DNA of 64,000 nt, from assembly GCF_002295115.1 (NCBI RefSeq), contig NZ_NSFV01000006.1:136501-200500 (forward strand), read 5' to 3'. The DNA comes from Mesorhizobium sp. WSM4311 (GTDB lineage: Bacteria > Pseudomonadota > Alphaproteobacteria > Rhizobiales > Rhizobiaceae). The notes below the pieces were generated by a model. It saw nothing but the letters and a program-made list of their open reading frames with translations. It did not search any database and had not been told where the DNA came from. Positions 1 to 8,202 of this stretch are shown here, piece after piece; positions within the stretch are counted from its first letter, which is position 1, and each line of letters starts with the position of its first letter. The position numbers and the translations under genes are program-made.

Positions 1-751
1 GGGTGTCGACATAGACGCGGGCGCGGGCGATGGCGTCGTCATCACTTTCACGCATCGTCGGGGTGAAGCCGCCGACCAGGTCGACATGGGTGCCTGGCCG
101 CAACAGAGCGCCCTTGATCAGCGGCGTGGTGGTGATCGTTGCCGAGGAAACGATATCGGCCTCACCAAGCTCGGTATCGAGGTCGGTCGCGGCGCTGGCC
201 GCAAAGCCGTCGGCGCGCAAATCGGCCGCGACTTTCTCGGCGTTTGCCGGGGTGCGGTTCCATATGCGGATGGTTTTGATCGGCCGCACGGCCGAATGCG
301 CCTTGGCGAGGAACGGCGACAGGGCGCCCGCGCCGACCACAAGCAGCCGCGAGGCGTCGTCGCGGGCAAGGTAGGAAGCCGCCAGCGCCGAGGCGCAGGC
401 GGTGCGCCATTGCGTCAGCCGCTGGCCGTCGATCAGGGCTTCCGGTTCGCCTGTCGCGCCATCGAGCAGGAGATAGAGCCCCATCACGGCGGGCTTGCCG
501 ATGGCGTTGTTGTCGGGCGAGACGGTGACAATCTTGACGCCGATATGGCCGCCGGAAGACGTGCCGGCGGCGTTGAAATCGGTCCATGCTGGCATCAGCA
601 GCAAGGTCGAGGCGGCACCATCGGGCCGTTCGACAGCGTGATGATGCCTGACCGGCTGCACCGCACCTTCGCGGAATGCCGCGCGCAACGTCTCGACCAG
701 TCCGGGAAAGGTCAGCGCACGGTCGACCTCGGCGGCCGAAATGGTCAGCAT
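1..751 (-). CDS. Ornithine cyclodeaminase / mu-crystallin family protein, 3' end outside window
   Basis: About 250 residues are visible of a family that usually has 310-330; the C-terminus lies beyond base 1. Members are NAD(P)-dependent enzymes such as ornithine cyclodeaminase, alanine dehydrogenase or ketimine (pyrroline-2-carboxylate) reductase. The family substrate-binding signature IGVK (residues 70-73) and QWRTACASALAA (114-125) are present, followed by a Rossmann nucleotide-binding glycine motif VVGAGALSPF (138-147). The start at 751 is the only ATG fitting the N-terminus MLTISAAEVDRAL. The exact substrate cannot be assigned from sequence. It lies 37 bases after the LapA gene on the same strand, where many relatives carry trpF; I saw no trpF here. 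Confidence 0.85.
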   Translation of the reverse strand, partial: MLTISAAEVDRALTFPGLVETLRAAFREGAVQPVRHHHAVERPDGAASTLLLMPAWTDFNAAGTSSGGHIGVKIVTVSPDNNAIGKPAVMGLYLLLDGATGEPEALIDGQRLTQWRTACASALAASYLARDDASRLLVVGAGALSPFLAKAHSAVRPIKTIRIWNRTPANAEKVAADLRADGFAASAATDLDTELGEADIVSSATITTTPLIKGALLRPGTHVDLVGGFTPTMRESDDDAIARARVYVDT

Positions 752-788
752 GAATGGCTCCGCGGAACGAAAGGCGCCGGCCGGCCCA

Positions 789-1157
789 TCAACTGGTCGG
801 CTTTGGCAATGCCGACCGTTGGGCCGACCCTTGGGCCTGTCCTTGGGCTGATCCCTGCGGCGCTGATGGCGCGCGGCTGACCGCCTGGCGCAGGTTTTCC
901 GCCTCGACGCCGCGCTGGCGCGCCAGTTTGCGGTAGCGGCCCTGCTTGACCCAGGTCGCCAGGCTGCCGACGATCATGCCGATGGCAAGCGCCAGGAACA
1001 GGAAAATGAACAGCGGCAAGGTGAGCGTCAGCTTCGGATTGCCGGGATTGAACGGATCCAGCGTGAAGGCGACGAGTTCGCGGTTGGCGACGGCCAGCGC
1101 GATCAGGATGATCGCCAGGGGCACGAAGACCACGATGAGCATGAAACGATTGAGCAT
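789..1157 (-). CDS. LapA domain (DUF1049) membrane protein
   Basis: A 122-residue protein with two hydrophobic helices (about residues 5-25 and 45-67) separated by a short periplasmic loop, then a charged cytoplasmic tail (KQGRYRKLARQR) rich in Ala, Gln and Ser. This is the architecture of LapA/YciS-type proteins, which in E. coli take part in lipopolysaccharide assembly and LpxC control. The Gln/Ala/Ser-rich tail (residues 95-120) is low complexity. It follows ihfB by 30 bases in the usual rhizobial order sppA-ihfB-lapA and is probably co-transcribed. The role in this organism is inferred from the family only. Confidence 0.8.
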   Translation of the reverse strand: MLNRFMLIVVFVPLAIILIALAVANRELVAFTLDPFNPGNPKLTLTLPLFIFLFLALAIGMIVGSLATWVKQGRYRKLARQRGVEAENLRQAVSRAPSAPQGSAQGQAQGSAQRSALPKPTS

Positions 1158-1187
1158 TATGTTTTCCGTCGGAAGTTGGCGCTGCGC

Positions 1188-1472
1188 CTACTTGCCGCCG
1201 TTCAGCCTTTCGCGCAGTTCCTTGCCGGTCTTGAAGAACGGCACCCATTTCTCCTCGACCTCGACGGATTCGCCGGTGCGCGGGTTGCGGCCGGTACGGG
1301 CGGGACGGTTTTTCACCGAAAAGGCACCGAATCCGCGCAACTCGACCCGGTTGCCTTCGGCGAGTGCGTCGGTGATCTCGTCGAAGATCGCGCCGACGAT
1401 GTTTTCGACGTCGCGCAGGAAAAGATGCGGATTGCGCGTAGCAATAATCTGCACAAGTTCGGACTTGATCAT
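1188..1472 (-). CDS. ihfB: Integration host factor subunit beta
   Basis: A 94-residue HU/IHF-family DNA-bending protein. The conserved N-terminus MIKSELVQIIA, the helix-helix dimer region, and the DNA-contacting beta-arm motif RTGRNPRTGE (residues 59-68) are all present. RNPRTGE is the family signature, with the intercalating proline. Length matches IhfB (about 94-100) rather than IhfA. IHF binds specific sites and bends DNA sharply, and it is an essential partner at many sigma-54 promoters; rpoN is encoded 4 kb away in this window. It lies 80 bases after sppA on the same strand and upstream of the LapA gene. Confidence 0.95.
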   Translation of the reverse strand: MIKSELVQIIATRNPHLFLRDVENIVGAIFDEITDALAEGNRVELRGFGAFSVKNRPARTGRNPRTGESVEVEEKWVPFFKTGKELRERLNGGK

Positions 1473-1552
1473 CAGACGGGTCCCCGTGAAAGCAGTTCGG
1501 TCGAAATTATGAGGATGATTTTATTGGCTTTTTCAGCTGTCCCAAACCGCGC

Positions 1553-2509
1553 TCAAGGGTGCCAGACAGAAACGAGGCCGTCAAGAAACAAGCGGTCGGC
1601 GCCAAGTTCGTGGATGACATCACTGCTGTAGTCCGGCAGGCCAAGCGCGCTGCCCACCGTTTTTACCATGGCTTTTGACCACAGGAAGCTGCCGCGCCGC
1701 TCCGTATCCTTCCATTCGACCACCTTGAGCTTGGCGTCGACACCCTTGGTCGCCAGCCAGTTGATCGCCTCGGTTTCGCCGCCGACGGCGTCGATCAGCC
1801 CGTTGGCGACACCCTGGCGGCCAGTAAAGATCGATCCGTCGGCCAGCGCCAGCGCCTGTTCGTGGGTCATCTTGCGGCGTTCGGCGACGATGCCGACAAA
1901 CCAGTCGTAGCTGTCGAGGATGAGCTTGCGGACCATGGCGCGCTCGTCGTCATTGGTCGGCTTGAAAGGAGAAGGCGAAGCCTTGAGCGGCGAGGATTTC
2001 ACCTCCTCCAGCTTGATGCCGAGCTTGTCCATCAGGCCGCTGACGTCGGGATACTGGATCAGCACGCCGATCGAGCCGACGATCGAGGTCTTGCGGGCGA
2101 CGATGTGGTCGGCCGCACTTGCGATCATATAGCCGGCCGATGCGGCGAGCGTGCCGACTTCGGCCACAACCGGCTTGTCGGCGGCTACCTTGCGCACCTC
2201 CTCATAGATCGATTCACCGCCGACGGTGGTGCCGCCGGGTGAATCGATCGCGAGGATCACGCCCTTCACCTTCGACGACTTGCGGATGTCTTCCAGACGC
2301 TTGATCAGGTCCTCGTCCTCGGTGATCGTGCCTTCGATCCTGACCTTGGCGATATGGTCGACAGCCGAGCCGCCGAGATCGTCGCGATAGAACCAGGCCG
2401 ACAGCGCGATCACTCCGAGGGCCACGATGCCGATGGCCGCAACACGCCAGAATGTCAGCTTGCGCCGCAAACGGCGGCGGTCGATCAGGTCGTCGGCTCT
2501 CAATGCCAT
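1553..2509 (-). CDS. sppA: Signal peptide peptidase SppA (short form)
   Basis: A 318-residue inner-membrane serine protease of family S49 that digests cleaved signal peptides. It has a basic N-terminus, one membrane anchor (about residues 22-43), then a single protease domain. The motif SPGGTTVGGESIYEEV and the nucleophile region GTLAASAGYMIASAAD are visible; the Ser in ASAGY is the likely nucleophile, with a downstream Lys as base. Length fits the short archaeal/rhizobial form, not the 618-residue E. coli form. ATG at 2509 is preferred because GAGG lies 7-8 bases upstream; a GTG four codons earlier (2521) is possible. Heads the sppA-ihfB-lapA run. Confidence 0.9.
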   Translation of the reverse strand: MALRADDLIDRRRLRRKLTFWRVAAIGIVALGVIALSAWFYRDDLGGSAVDHIAKVRIEGTITEDEDLIKRLEDIRKSSKVKGVILAIDSPGGTTVGGESIYEEVRKVAADKPVVAEVGTLAASAGYMIASAADHIVARKTSIVGSIGVLIQYPDVSGLMDKLGIKLEEVKSSPLKASPSPFKPTNDDERAMVRKLILDSYDWFVGIVAERRKMTHEQALALADGSIFTGRQGVANGLIDAVGGETEAINWLATKGVDAKLKVVEWKDTERRGSFLWSKAMVKTVGSALGLPDYSSDVIHELGADRLFLDGLVSVWHP

Positions 2510-2797
2510 GGTCAGCCTCACGGTCGGCGGGAAGAGACGCTTTTAGACCATGATGTCTTCATCGGGAAGCAGTTCCGCTTGCCTGTGGCGCGGCAATCGC
2601 CCGCGGCGATCCAAACACTGTCCTTTTTGTGACTGGCCTGTGCAAGGGACGCGAGGTAAGGGGAAGAACAGCGGTGATGAAAAAAAGGCGCAGGCGCGCC
2701 CATTTCTGCTATGAAGTACCGGCTGTTGTGCCGACCTCGTTTTCGTTTGTACAACCACAGTTGTCACATTTTTGCGGTTTTCGTGGGCTTGTGCTTG

Positions 2798-2825
2798 CTT
2801 GAGAGTGCCGGCCCCCCACCTATAG
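2798..2825 (+). promoter_or_regulatory. Candidate sigma-70 promoter of the lptCAB operon
   Basis: The region 2510-2865 between divergent sppA and lptC holds no gene that I can support. Within it CTTGAG (2798-2803), a 16-base spacer, and CTATAG (2820-2825) resemble the alphaproteobacterial housekeeping consensus CTTGAC-N17-CTATAT. It sits 40 bases before the lptC start. Matched by eye only; the sppA promoter on the other strand was not resolved. Confidence 0.5.
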
Positions 2826-2865
2826 GCGGTGTTCCTTGGCGGGCAGGGTCTAGAAGAAAGCAGTC

Positions 2866-3579
2866 ATGTTAGCGCGATCGAATGAACCGACCAGCCCCGA
2901 GACGGCGTTGGCTCCCCCGGCGGATGGCTGGACGCGGGGCGATGCGTTCGACCGCGCCCAACGTCATTCGCGCCGCGTGCGCGTGCTCAAATTCGCCCTG
3001 CCCCTGGCCGCGGCGCTGATCGCCGTCGCCTTCCCGATCTATTCCTATCTGGCCGCCCCCGTCTCGGTCGCGGTGCAGTCGGAAGGCGCCGCCTTTTCCA
3101 ACGGCAAGCTGGTGATGGCCAATCCCAAGCTCAACGGTTTCACCAAGCAGAAGCAGCCCTATTCGATGACAGCCCTGCGGGCGATCCAGGATGTCAGCAC
3201 GCAAGGCATCATCGAGCTCGAAGGCATAGACGCCAAGGTGCCGGTCGGGCCGGACAATGTCGCTGCCATCAAAGCCTCGCACGGTATCTACGATCGCGAC
3301 GGCAATACGATGAAAATGACCAGCGACGTCATGATCACCACGACCGACGGCATGCAAGCCAAGTTCAAATCGGTCTTCCTCGACATGGGCAAAGGCACTA
3401 TGAAGACGGACGACCCCGTCGACGTCAGCAGTGGCGGGTCGCAAATCACAGCGGATTCCCTGTCGGTCCAGGACAATGGCAAGATCCTGGTGTTCGAGAA
3501 GAGGGTGCGCGTCAACATCGATCCCGCCAGCGTGAAGGCGGCTGAGGCAAAGGGCGAAGAATCGAATGTGGCACACTAG
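2866..3579 (+). CDS. lptC: LPS export ABC transporter periplasmic protein LptC
   Basis: A 237-residue protein with a cytoplasmic N-terminal extension, one membrane helix (about residues 41-64), and a periplasmic OstA-like beta-jellyroll with alternating beta strands. LptC links the inner-membrane LptBFG complex to the LptA bridge that carries lipopolysaccharide to the outer membrane. E. coli LptC is about 190 residues, so this one has a longer N-terminus, common in alphaproteobacteria. The gene overlaps lptA by 14 bases and lptB follows, which supports the call more strongly than the weak sequence signature. lptF and lptG are not in the window. Confidence 0.9.
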   Translation: MLARSNEPTSPETALAPPADGWTRGDAFDRAQRHSRRVRVLKFALPLAAALIAVAFPIYSYLAAPVSVAVQSEGAAFSNGKLVMANPKLNGFTKQKQPYSMTALRAIQDVSTQGIIELEGIDAKVPVGPDNVAAIKASHGIYDRDGNTMKMTSDVMITTTDGMQAKFKSVFLDMGKGTMKTDDPVDVSSGGSQITADSLSVQDNGKILVFEKRVRVNIDPASVKAAEAKGEESNVAH

Positions 3580-4165
3580 TTCGACACGGCTTGCGGCCGC
3601 AACTTCGGTGCTGCTCCTGCTGGGCCTTGTGCCGTCGGTGGCGCAGTCGGGTGCCAGCAGCCAGGTGTCCGGGCTCAAATTGTCCGGCGACAAGCCAATC
3701 CAGATCGAAAGCGACAAGCTGGAGGTGCGGCAGGCCGAGAACGTCGCCGTGTTCACCGGCAACGTCACCGTCGTCCAGGGGCCAACCCTGCTCAAGGCCG
3801 GCAAGATGATGGTGTATTACGTCAAGGATCCCAACGCGGCCGCCAAGGGTACCGAAGCGGCGGGTGCCGCGATGACCGGCTCCGCCAATATCGATCACCT
3901 CGAAGTCAGCAGCAAGGTCTACATCAAGTCGGATGACCAGGTTGCGACCGGCGACAATGGCACCTTCGACATGAAGACGCAGGTGCTGGTCCTGTCCGGC
4001 AAGGAAGTGGTGCTGTCGCAGGGCCCCAACGTGCTCAAGGGCTGCAAGCTGACCGTGCAAATGAAGACTGGCCTGGCCAATGTCGATGGTTGCGGGGGAC
4101 GTGTCATCATGTCGATGACCCCGCCGAAATCGGATGCGCCAAAGGCGGGAGCGACGAACCCCTGA
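3566..4165 (+). CDS. lptA: LPS transport periplasmic protein LptA
   Basis: A 199-residue secreted protein with a signal peptide ending around VPSVAQS (residues 22-28), then an OstA/LptA beta-jellyroll with the typical opening KPIQIESDKLEV and FTGNVTVVQGPTLLKAGKM. LptA polymerises into a periplasmic bridge that shields lipid A as it moves from LptC to LptD. The start overlaps the end of lptC by 14 bases and its TGA shares one base with the ATG of lptB, so the three are translationally coupled. The loop containing DPNAAAKGTEAAG is an insertion rich in Ala and Gly. Confidence 0.93.
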   Translation: MWHTSSTRLAAATSVLLLLGLVPSVAQSGASSQVSGLKLSGDKPIQIESDKLEVRQAENVAVFTGNVTVVQGPTLLKAGKMMVYYVKDPNAAAKGTEAAGAAMTGSANIDHLEVSSKVYIKSDDQVATGDNGTFDMKTQVLVLSGKEVVLSQGPNVLKGCKLTVQMKTGLANVDGCGGRVIMSMTPPKSDAPKAGATNP

Positions 4166-4983
4166 TGGCCAGCCTGTCATCGCTGACGGCGCGTCTTCCG
4201 GGACGTGCCGCAGCCAAGGTTTCGGCTCCGGCCACGATCACCGTCGACAAGACGAAGTTCAAGGGAACCTTGATCGCCAAGGGCCTGACCAAGAGCTACA
4301 AGGGCCGCAAGGTGGTCAGCGGCGTCACGCTCGGCGTGCGCGCCGGCGAGGCCGTCGGGCTGCTCGGCCCAAACGGCGCCGGCAAGACCACCTGTTTCTA
4401 CATGGTTACCGGCCTTGTGCCGGTGGATGAAGGCACGATCGAGATCGACGGTTTCGACGTCACCTCGATGCCGATGTATCGTCGCGCGCGCCTCGGTATC
4501 GGCTATCTGCCGCAGGAGGCGTCGATCTTCCGAGGCCTCAATGTCGAGCAGAATATCCGCGCCGTGCTCGAAGTGGTCGAAAAGGATCGCAAGGTGCGCG
4601 AGCGCAATCTCGACGAACTGCTCGAGGAATTCCACATCAGCCATCTGCGCAAGGCGCCATCCATGTCGCTCTCCGGCGGCGAGCGGCGGCGCCTGGAAAT
4701 CGCACGCGCGCTGGCGACGCGCCCGGCCTACATGCTGCTCGACGAGCCCTTTGCCGGCATCGACCCGATCGCCGTCGCCGATATCCAGCAGCTTGTGCGC
4801 CATTTGACGGCGCGCGGCATCGGTGTCCTCATCACCGACCACAATGTGCGCGAGACGCTCGGGCTGATCGACCGTGCCTACATCATCCATGCCGGCCAGG
4901 TGCTGACCCATGGCCGCGCCGACGAGGTGGTGGCGAACCCGGATGTGCGGCGGCTTTACCTCGGCGAGGGCTTTACGCTCTGA
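4165..4983 (+). CDS. lptB: LPS export ABC transporter ATP-binding protein LptB
   Basis: A 272-residue ABC ATPase that powers lipopolysaccharide extraction from the inner membrane. It has Walker A GPNGAGKTT, the Q-loop region GYLPQEASIFRGL, the ABC signature LSGGERRR, Walker B YMLLDEPFAGIDP and the switch His in TDHNVRETL. GYLPQEASIF is characteristic of LptB. The ATG overlapping the lptA stop (TGATG) is chosen; an earlier in-frame ATG at 4090 would lie inside lptA. An N-terminal extension of about 30 residues precedes the ATPase core. It forms an operon with lptC and lptA, and rpoN follows after 253 bases. Confidence 0.96.
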   Translation: MASLSSLTARLPGRAAAKVSAPATITVDKTKFKGTLIAKGLTKSYKGRKVVSGVTLGVRAGEAVGLLGPNGAGKTTCFYMVTGLVPVDEGTIEIDGFDVTSMPMYRRARLGIGYLPQEASIFRGLNVEQNIRAVLEVVEKDRKVRERNLDELLEEFHISHLRKAPSMSLSGGERRRLEIARALATRPAYMLLDEPFAGIDPIAVADIQQLVRHLTARGIGVLITDHNVRETLGLIDRAYIIHAGQVLTHGRADEVVANPDVRRLYLGEGFTL

Positions 4984-5054
4984 CCTTTTTTCTCATGCAA
5001 TTCCGGCCGGAGGATCGTTTCCGGAAATTTGCCTTAGGCGTGAAATTTGTTTCC

Positions 5055-5070
5055 TGGCACGATTTTTTGC
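5055..5070 (+). promoter_or_regulatory. Near-match to a sigma-54 promoter upstream of rpoN
   Basis: TGGCAC (5055-5060) is followed by TTGC (5067-5070), but the spacer is 6 bases instead of the 5 that sigma-54 requires. It lies 167 bases before the rpoN start. The one-base excess argues against an active promoter; non-productive binding and autoregulation are possible but unproven. Confidence 0.25.
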
Positions 5071-5122
5071 GTGTCGCGGGCTGATTTTTCGCGATTCTGC
5101 TCCGAGATAACGCTCCGGTAAG

Positions 5123-5160
5123 CGGCTTTTGCTAGGCTTTGCCTTGACAAGCAAAAGCCG
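5123..5160. promoter_or_regulatory. Perfect 11-bp inverted repeat upstream of rpoN
   Basis: CGGCTTTTGCT (5123-5133) and its exact complement AGCAAAAGCCG (5150-5160) flank a 16-base loop. The loop contains TTGACA, which would make a good -35 element. The structure could be the terminator of the lptCAB operon, an operator over the rpoN promoter, or both. There is a short T-tract shortly afterwards (5167-5171). Confidence 0.55.
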
Positions 5161-5236
5161 GGCCAGTTTTTATGGCCGGCTGCCGAATTCGTTTCGGGAG
5201 GCGCGGACGCGTAGAGGAGGCGTTTGAAACCGAACC

Positions 5237-6763
5237 ATGGCGTTGGCGGCGAAATTACAGCTCAGACAGTCCCAGTCGCTGGTGATGACGCCGCAGCTGA
5301 TGCAGTCGATTCGGCTGCTGCAGTTCACCCATGTCGAGCTTGAGCACTTCATCGACGAGGAGATCGAGCGCAACCCGCTTCTGGAGCGCGCCGAGCCGCA
5401 GGACGACGCCGCGAGCGACCAGGTGCAGAAGATCGAGGCAGAGCCGCAAGCGGCCGCCGAGGGCGACTGGTTCGAGAACGAGGCGGGGTGGAGCGCCGAG
5501 GCGATATCGGAAAAACTCGATACGTCGCTGGAGAACCTGTTTCCCGACGATCCCGGCATCAGCGAGCGGCTCGGACCCGACCTGACGGCGCAATGGAAAT
5601 CGGCATCCGGCAATGGCGGCGTCTCCTCGTCCGAGGGGCTCGACGCCGGCGACATGGCGGCGAGCGCCATCACCTTGCGCGACCATGTCGGCGAGCAGAT
5701 CGCCCTCGCGTTCGTCGATCCCGCGGCGCGGCTGATCGCAGGCGAACTCGCCGATGGCCTCGACGAAACCGGCTATGTCAGGGCTGATATCGAGGAGATC
5801 GCCGCGCGTCTGGGCACCGACGCAGCGAGCGTGGCCAAGGTGCTGGCGGTGTGCCAGACCTTCGAGCCGACCGGTCTGTTCGCCCGCGACCTTGCCGAAT
5901 GTCTTTCGCTGCAGCTTGCGGCGCGCGACCGTCTCGACCCGGCGATGAAGGCCCTGGTCGCCAATCTCGAGCTCCTGGCGCGGCGTGATTTCCAGACGCT
6001 GAAGCGGATTTGCGGCGTCGACGAGGAGGATCTGCTCGACATGCTGGCCGAAATCCGGGCACTCGATCCGCGCCCGGGCATGGCGTTTTCGGGCGGCGCC
6101 AGTGACGCCATCGTCGCCGATGTCGAGGTGCGCGCGGCCAATGACGGCAGCTGGACCGTCGAACTCAACGCCGAGACGCTGCCGCGCGTGCTGGTCGACC
6201 ATATTTATTTCGCCCAGGTGTCGCCGCATGCGAAGAACCAGGCGGAAAAGGATTTCCTGGCCGAATGCCTGCAGAACGCCAACTGGCTGACGCGCAGCCT
6301 CGACCAGCGGGCAAAGACGATCCTCAAAGTGGCCTCGGAAATCGTGCGCCAGCAGGATGCATTCCTGGTCCACGGCGTGCGCCAGCTGAAGCCGCTCAAT
6401 TTGCGCACGGTGGCCGACGCGATCGGCATGCACGAATCGACCGTCAGCCGCGTTACCGCAAACAAATACATGCTGACCCCGCGCGGCGTGTTCGAACTGC
6501 GCTATTTCTTCACCGCCTCGATCGCCGCGTCGGGCGGCGGCGACGCGCATTCCTCGGAAGCGGTGCGTGATCGCATCAAGCAGCTGATCGACGAAGAAAA
6601 ACCTATCGATGTACTTTCGGATGACGCGATCGTCGACATGCTCAAGGAGAGCGGCGTCGATATCGCCCGGCGCACGGTCGCCAAGTATCGGGAAGGCATG
6701 AATATTCCGTCGTCGGTGCAGCGCCGGCGCGAGAAGCGGGCGCTCGCCAGCGCCGGGCGCTAG
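5237..6763 (+). CDS. rpoN: RNA polymerase sigma-54 factor RpoN
   Basis: A 508-residue alternative sigma factor that reads -24/-12 promoters and needs an AAA+ activator; in rhizobia it drives nitrogen fixation, nitrogen assimilation and dicarboxylate uptake genes. Region I is the Gln/Leu-rich N-terminus (LQLRQSQSLVMTPQLMQSIRLLQ), followed by an acidic region II, the core-binding domain, a helix-turn-helix (TVADAIGMHESTVSRVTANKYM) and the diagnostic RpoN box ARRTVAKYRE near residues 477-486. Length is normal. The downstream order rpoN-hpf-ptsN is conserved in proteobacteria. The upstream region carries an inverted repeat and a near sigma-54 site. Confidence 0.98.
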   Translation: MALAAKLQLRQSQSLVMTPQLMQSIRLLQFTHVELEHFIDEEIERNPLLERAEPQDDAASDQVQKIEAEPQAAAEGDWFENEAGWSAEAISEKLDTSLENLFPDDPGISERLGPDLTAQWKSASGNGGVSSSEGLDAGDMAASAITLRDHVGEQIALAFVDPAARLIAGELADGLDETGYVRADIEEIAARLGTDAASVAKVLAVCQTFEPTGLFARDLAECLSLQLAARDRLDPAMKALVANLELLARRDFQTLKRICGVDEEDLLDMLAEIRALDPRPGMAFSGGASDAIVADVEVRAANDGSWTVELNAETLPRVLVDHIYFAQVSPHAKNQAEKDFLAECLQNANWLTRSLDQRAKTILKVASEIVRQQDAFLVHGVRQLKPLNLRTVADAIGMHESTVSRVTANKYMLTPRGVFELRYFFTASIAASGGGDAHSSEAVRDRIKQLIDEEKPIDVLSDDAIVDMLKESGVDIARRTVAKYREGMNIPSSVQRRREKRALASAGR

Positions 6764-6796
6764 GCGCCTGCGATTTTCCACAACTGCCGAGCTTCA

Positions 6797-6824
6797 TTGA
6801 CAAGCCGCGGGGAAGTGGCTAGAA
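6797..6824 (+). promoter_or_regulatory. Candidate sigma-70 promoter for hpf-ptsN
   Basis: TTGACA (6797-6802), a 16-base spacer and CTAGAA (6819-6824) lie just after rpoN. If used, this promoter would give hpf a leader of about 200 bases and make hpf-ptsN independent of rpoN transcription. Confidence 0.45.
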
Positions 6825-7029
6825 GCCCGCCCGCATGAGACGGGCCCGATGCCCGCTAGCGGATGGTCCGTCACGACAATGGCCTCGGGATGGTCAAAAA
6901 GGCGGCTTGTGATCAACCGGAAAGTTCGGATTTAAATCGGCGCGAGTGACGCCGCAAAGCTTGTGCGCACGGATCACGAGTATAAACTCGGGCCAGTTTG
7001 AAGCCTGAGCAAGGAAGGTCAGTTTTCAG

Positions 7030-7608
7030 ATGAATCTGCGCATATCGGGAAAACACATGGATATCGGCGATGCGTTCCGCACACGCATCAACGATCGTGT
7101 CGGCGAAGCGATCGGCAAATATTTCGATCGCGGCTTTGCGGGACACGTCACCGTCATCAAATCGGGCTCGCGCTATTCGGCGGATTGCATGATCCGGCTG
7201 GATTCCGGCGCCTCGCTGCAGGCCACCGGCGATGCCCAGGATCCGACCCTGGCTTTCGAGGCCGCGGCCGATCGGCTGGAGACCCGGCTTCGGCGCTACA
7301 AGCGCCGTCTCAAATCGCACAATTCAGGCAATGGCGATTTGACCGACATCGCCTATACGGTGATGGCGCCGCTTGCCGATGACGACGAGGAGATGCCGGA
7401 GGATTTCGCGCCGGCCATCGTCGCCGAATCGACCATGACGCTGAAGACCATGTCGGTGGCCTCGGCGGTCATCGAACTCGATACCAAGGACAGTCCGGTG
7501 TTCGTTTTCCGCAACGCCGGAACCGATCATCTCAATATCGTCTATCGCCGGCCCGACGGAAACATTGGCTGGATCGACCCGTCCACGACCAAGGTCGCAC
7601 AGGGATAA
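7030..7608 (+). CDS. hpf: Ribosome hibernation promoting factor, long form
   Basis: A 192-residue protein with an N-terminal HPF/RaiA ribosome-binding domain (residues 1-100: MNLRISGKHMDIGDAFRTRI, then a basic ADRLETRLRRYKRRLK stretch) and a C-terminal dimerisation domain (about 130-190, with VRXX-like SPVFVFRNAGTDHLNIVYRRPDGNIGWIDP). The C-terminal domain identifies the long form, which joins two 70S ribosomes into 100S dimers in stationary phase. It lies between rpoN and ptsN, as in many proteobacteria. Purines (AAGGAAGG) lie somewhat far (about 11 bases) upstream of the start. Confidence 0.95.
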   Translation: MNLRISGKHMDIGDAFRTRINDRVGEAIGKYFDRGFAGHVTVIKSGSRYSADCMIRLDSGASLQATGDAQDPTLAFEAAADRLETRLRRYKRRLKSHNSGNGDLTDIAYTVMAPLADDDEEMPEDFAPAIVAESTMTLKTMSVASAVIELDTKDSPVFVFRNAGTDHLNIVYRRPDGNIGWIDPSTTKVAQG

Positions 7609-7666
7609 AGCCAGCCGCACGAGGGGTGGGGACTGGCCACGGCAGGCGAACAAGGGATTTTCAAGC

Positions 7667-8131
7667 ATGGATCTGAGCGATCTTATCAGCGTTCCGGCGA
7701 TCTTGCCGGCGTTGAAGGCGAACTCCAAGAAGCAGCTTCTGCAATTGCTTTCTGAACGGGCGGCGGCGATTTCGGGCATTCCGGAGAGGGAAGTGTTCGA
7801 CACCATCCTGCAGCGTGAGCGGCTGGGCTCGACGGGCGTCGGCAATGGCATCGCCATTCCGCACGGCAAGCTCGCCGGCGTGAAGCGCATCGCCGGTGTT
7901 TTCGCCCGGCTGGAAACGCCGGTCGATTTCGAGTCGCTGGACGACCAGCCTGTCGATCTGGTGTTTCTGCTGTTGGCGCCGGAAGGGGCGGGCGCCGATC
8001 ATCTGAAGGCCTTGTCGCGCATCGCGCGCGTGCTGCGCGACGCCGACACGGTGGCCAAGATCAGGGGGACGCGCGATGCCGCGGCGATCCACGCGCTGCT
8101 GTCGGACACGCAGGCCTCGCACGCCGCCTGA
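7667..8131 (+). CDS. ptsN: PTS IIA-like nitrogen-regulatory protein PtsN
   Basis: A 154-residue EIIA-Ntr protein, the phosphate-accepting end of the regulatory PTS-Ntr relay (PtsP-PtsO-PtsN). It senses nitrogen state and controls potassium transport and other targets by protein contact. The phosphorylated His is in GIAIPHGKL (His66); the motif ERLGSTGVGNG just before it is typical. ATG at 7667 gives the usual N-terminus MDLSDLISVPAILPAL. It is 58 bases after hpf and probably co-transcribed. In rhizobia and E. coli PtsN influences KdpD activity, and a full kdp operon is encoded in this same window. Confidence 0.96.
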   Translation: MDLSDLISVPAILPALKANSKKQLLQLLSERAAAISGIPEREVFDTILQRERLGSTGVGNGIAIPHGKLAGVKRIAGVFARLETPVDFESLDDQPVDLVFLLLAPEGAGADHLKALSRIARVLRDADTVAKIRGTRDAAAIHALLSDTQASHAA

Positions 8132-8157
8132 AGCCGGATTTTGAAAAGACTTGCCAA

Positions 8158-8176
8158 GGGCCGCCGCGGGCGGCCC
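8158..8176. terminator. Hairpin between convergent ptsN and DUF1150 genes
   Basis: GGGCCGCC and GGCGGCCC form an 8-bp perfect stem with a 3-base loop in the 71-base gap between converging genes. A short pyrimidine run (CTCTT) follows on the plus strand. It can fold on either transcript and probably serves both. Confidence 0.7.
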
Positions 8177-8202
8177 TCTTCGTGTCAGCCAACCGGTCGC
8201 TT

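Noticed and set aside
4995..5035. Fourth copy of palindrome family A downstream of lptB
   Set aside because: GCAATTCCGGCCGGAGGATCG resembles the right arm only; the inner stem and left arm are not recognisable.
5255..6781. A 508-codon open frame antisense to rpoN
   Set aside because: Its composition is the mirror of rpoN codons (His/Arg/Gln-rich), it has no domain, and rpoN on the other strand is certain. High GC makes such antisense frames common.
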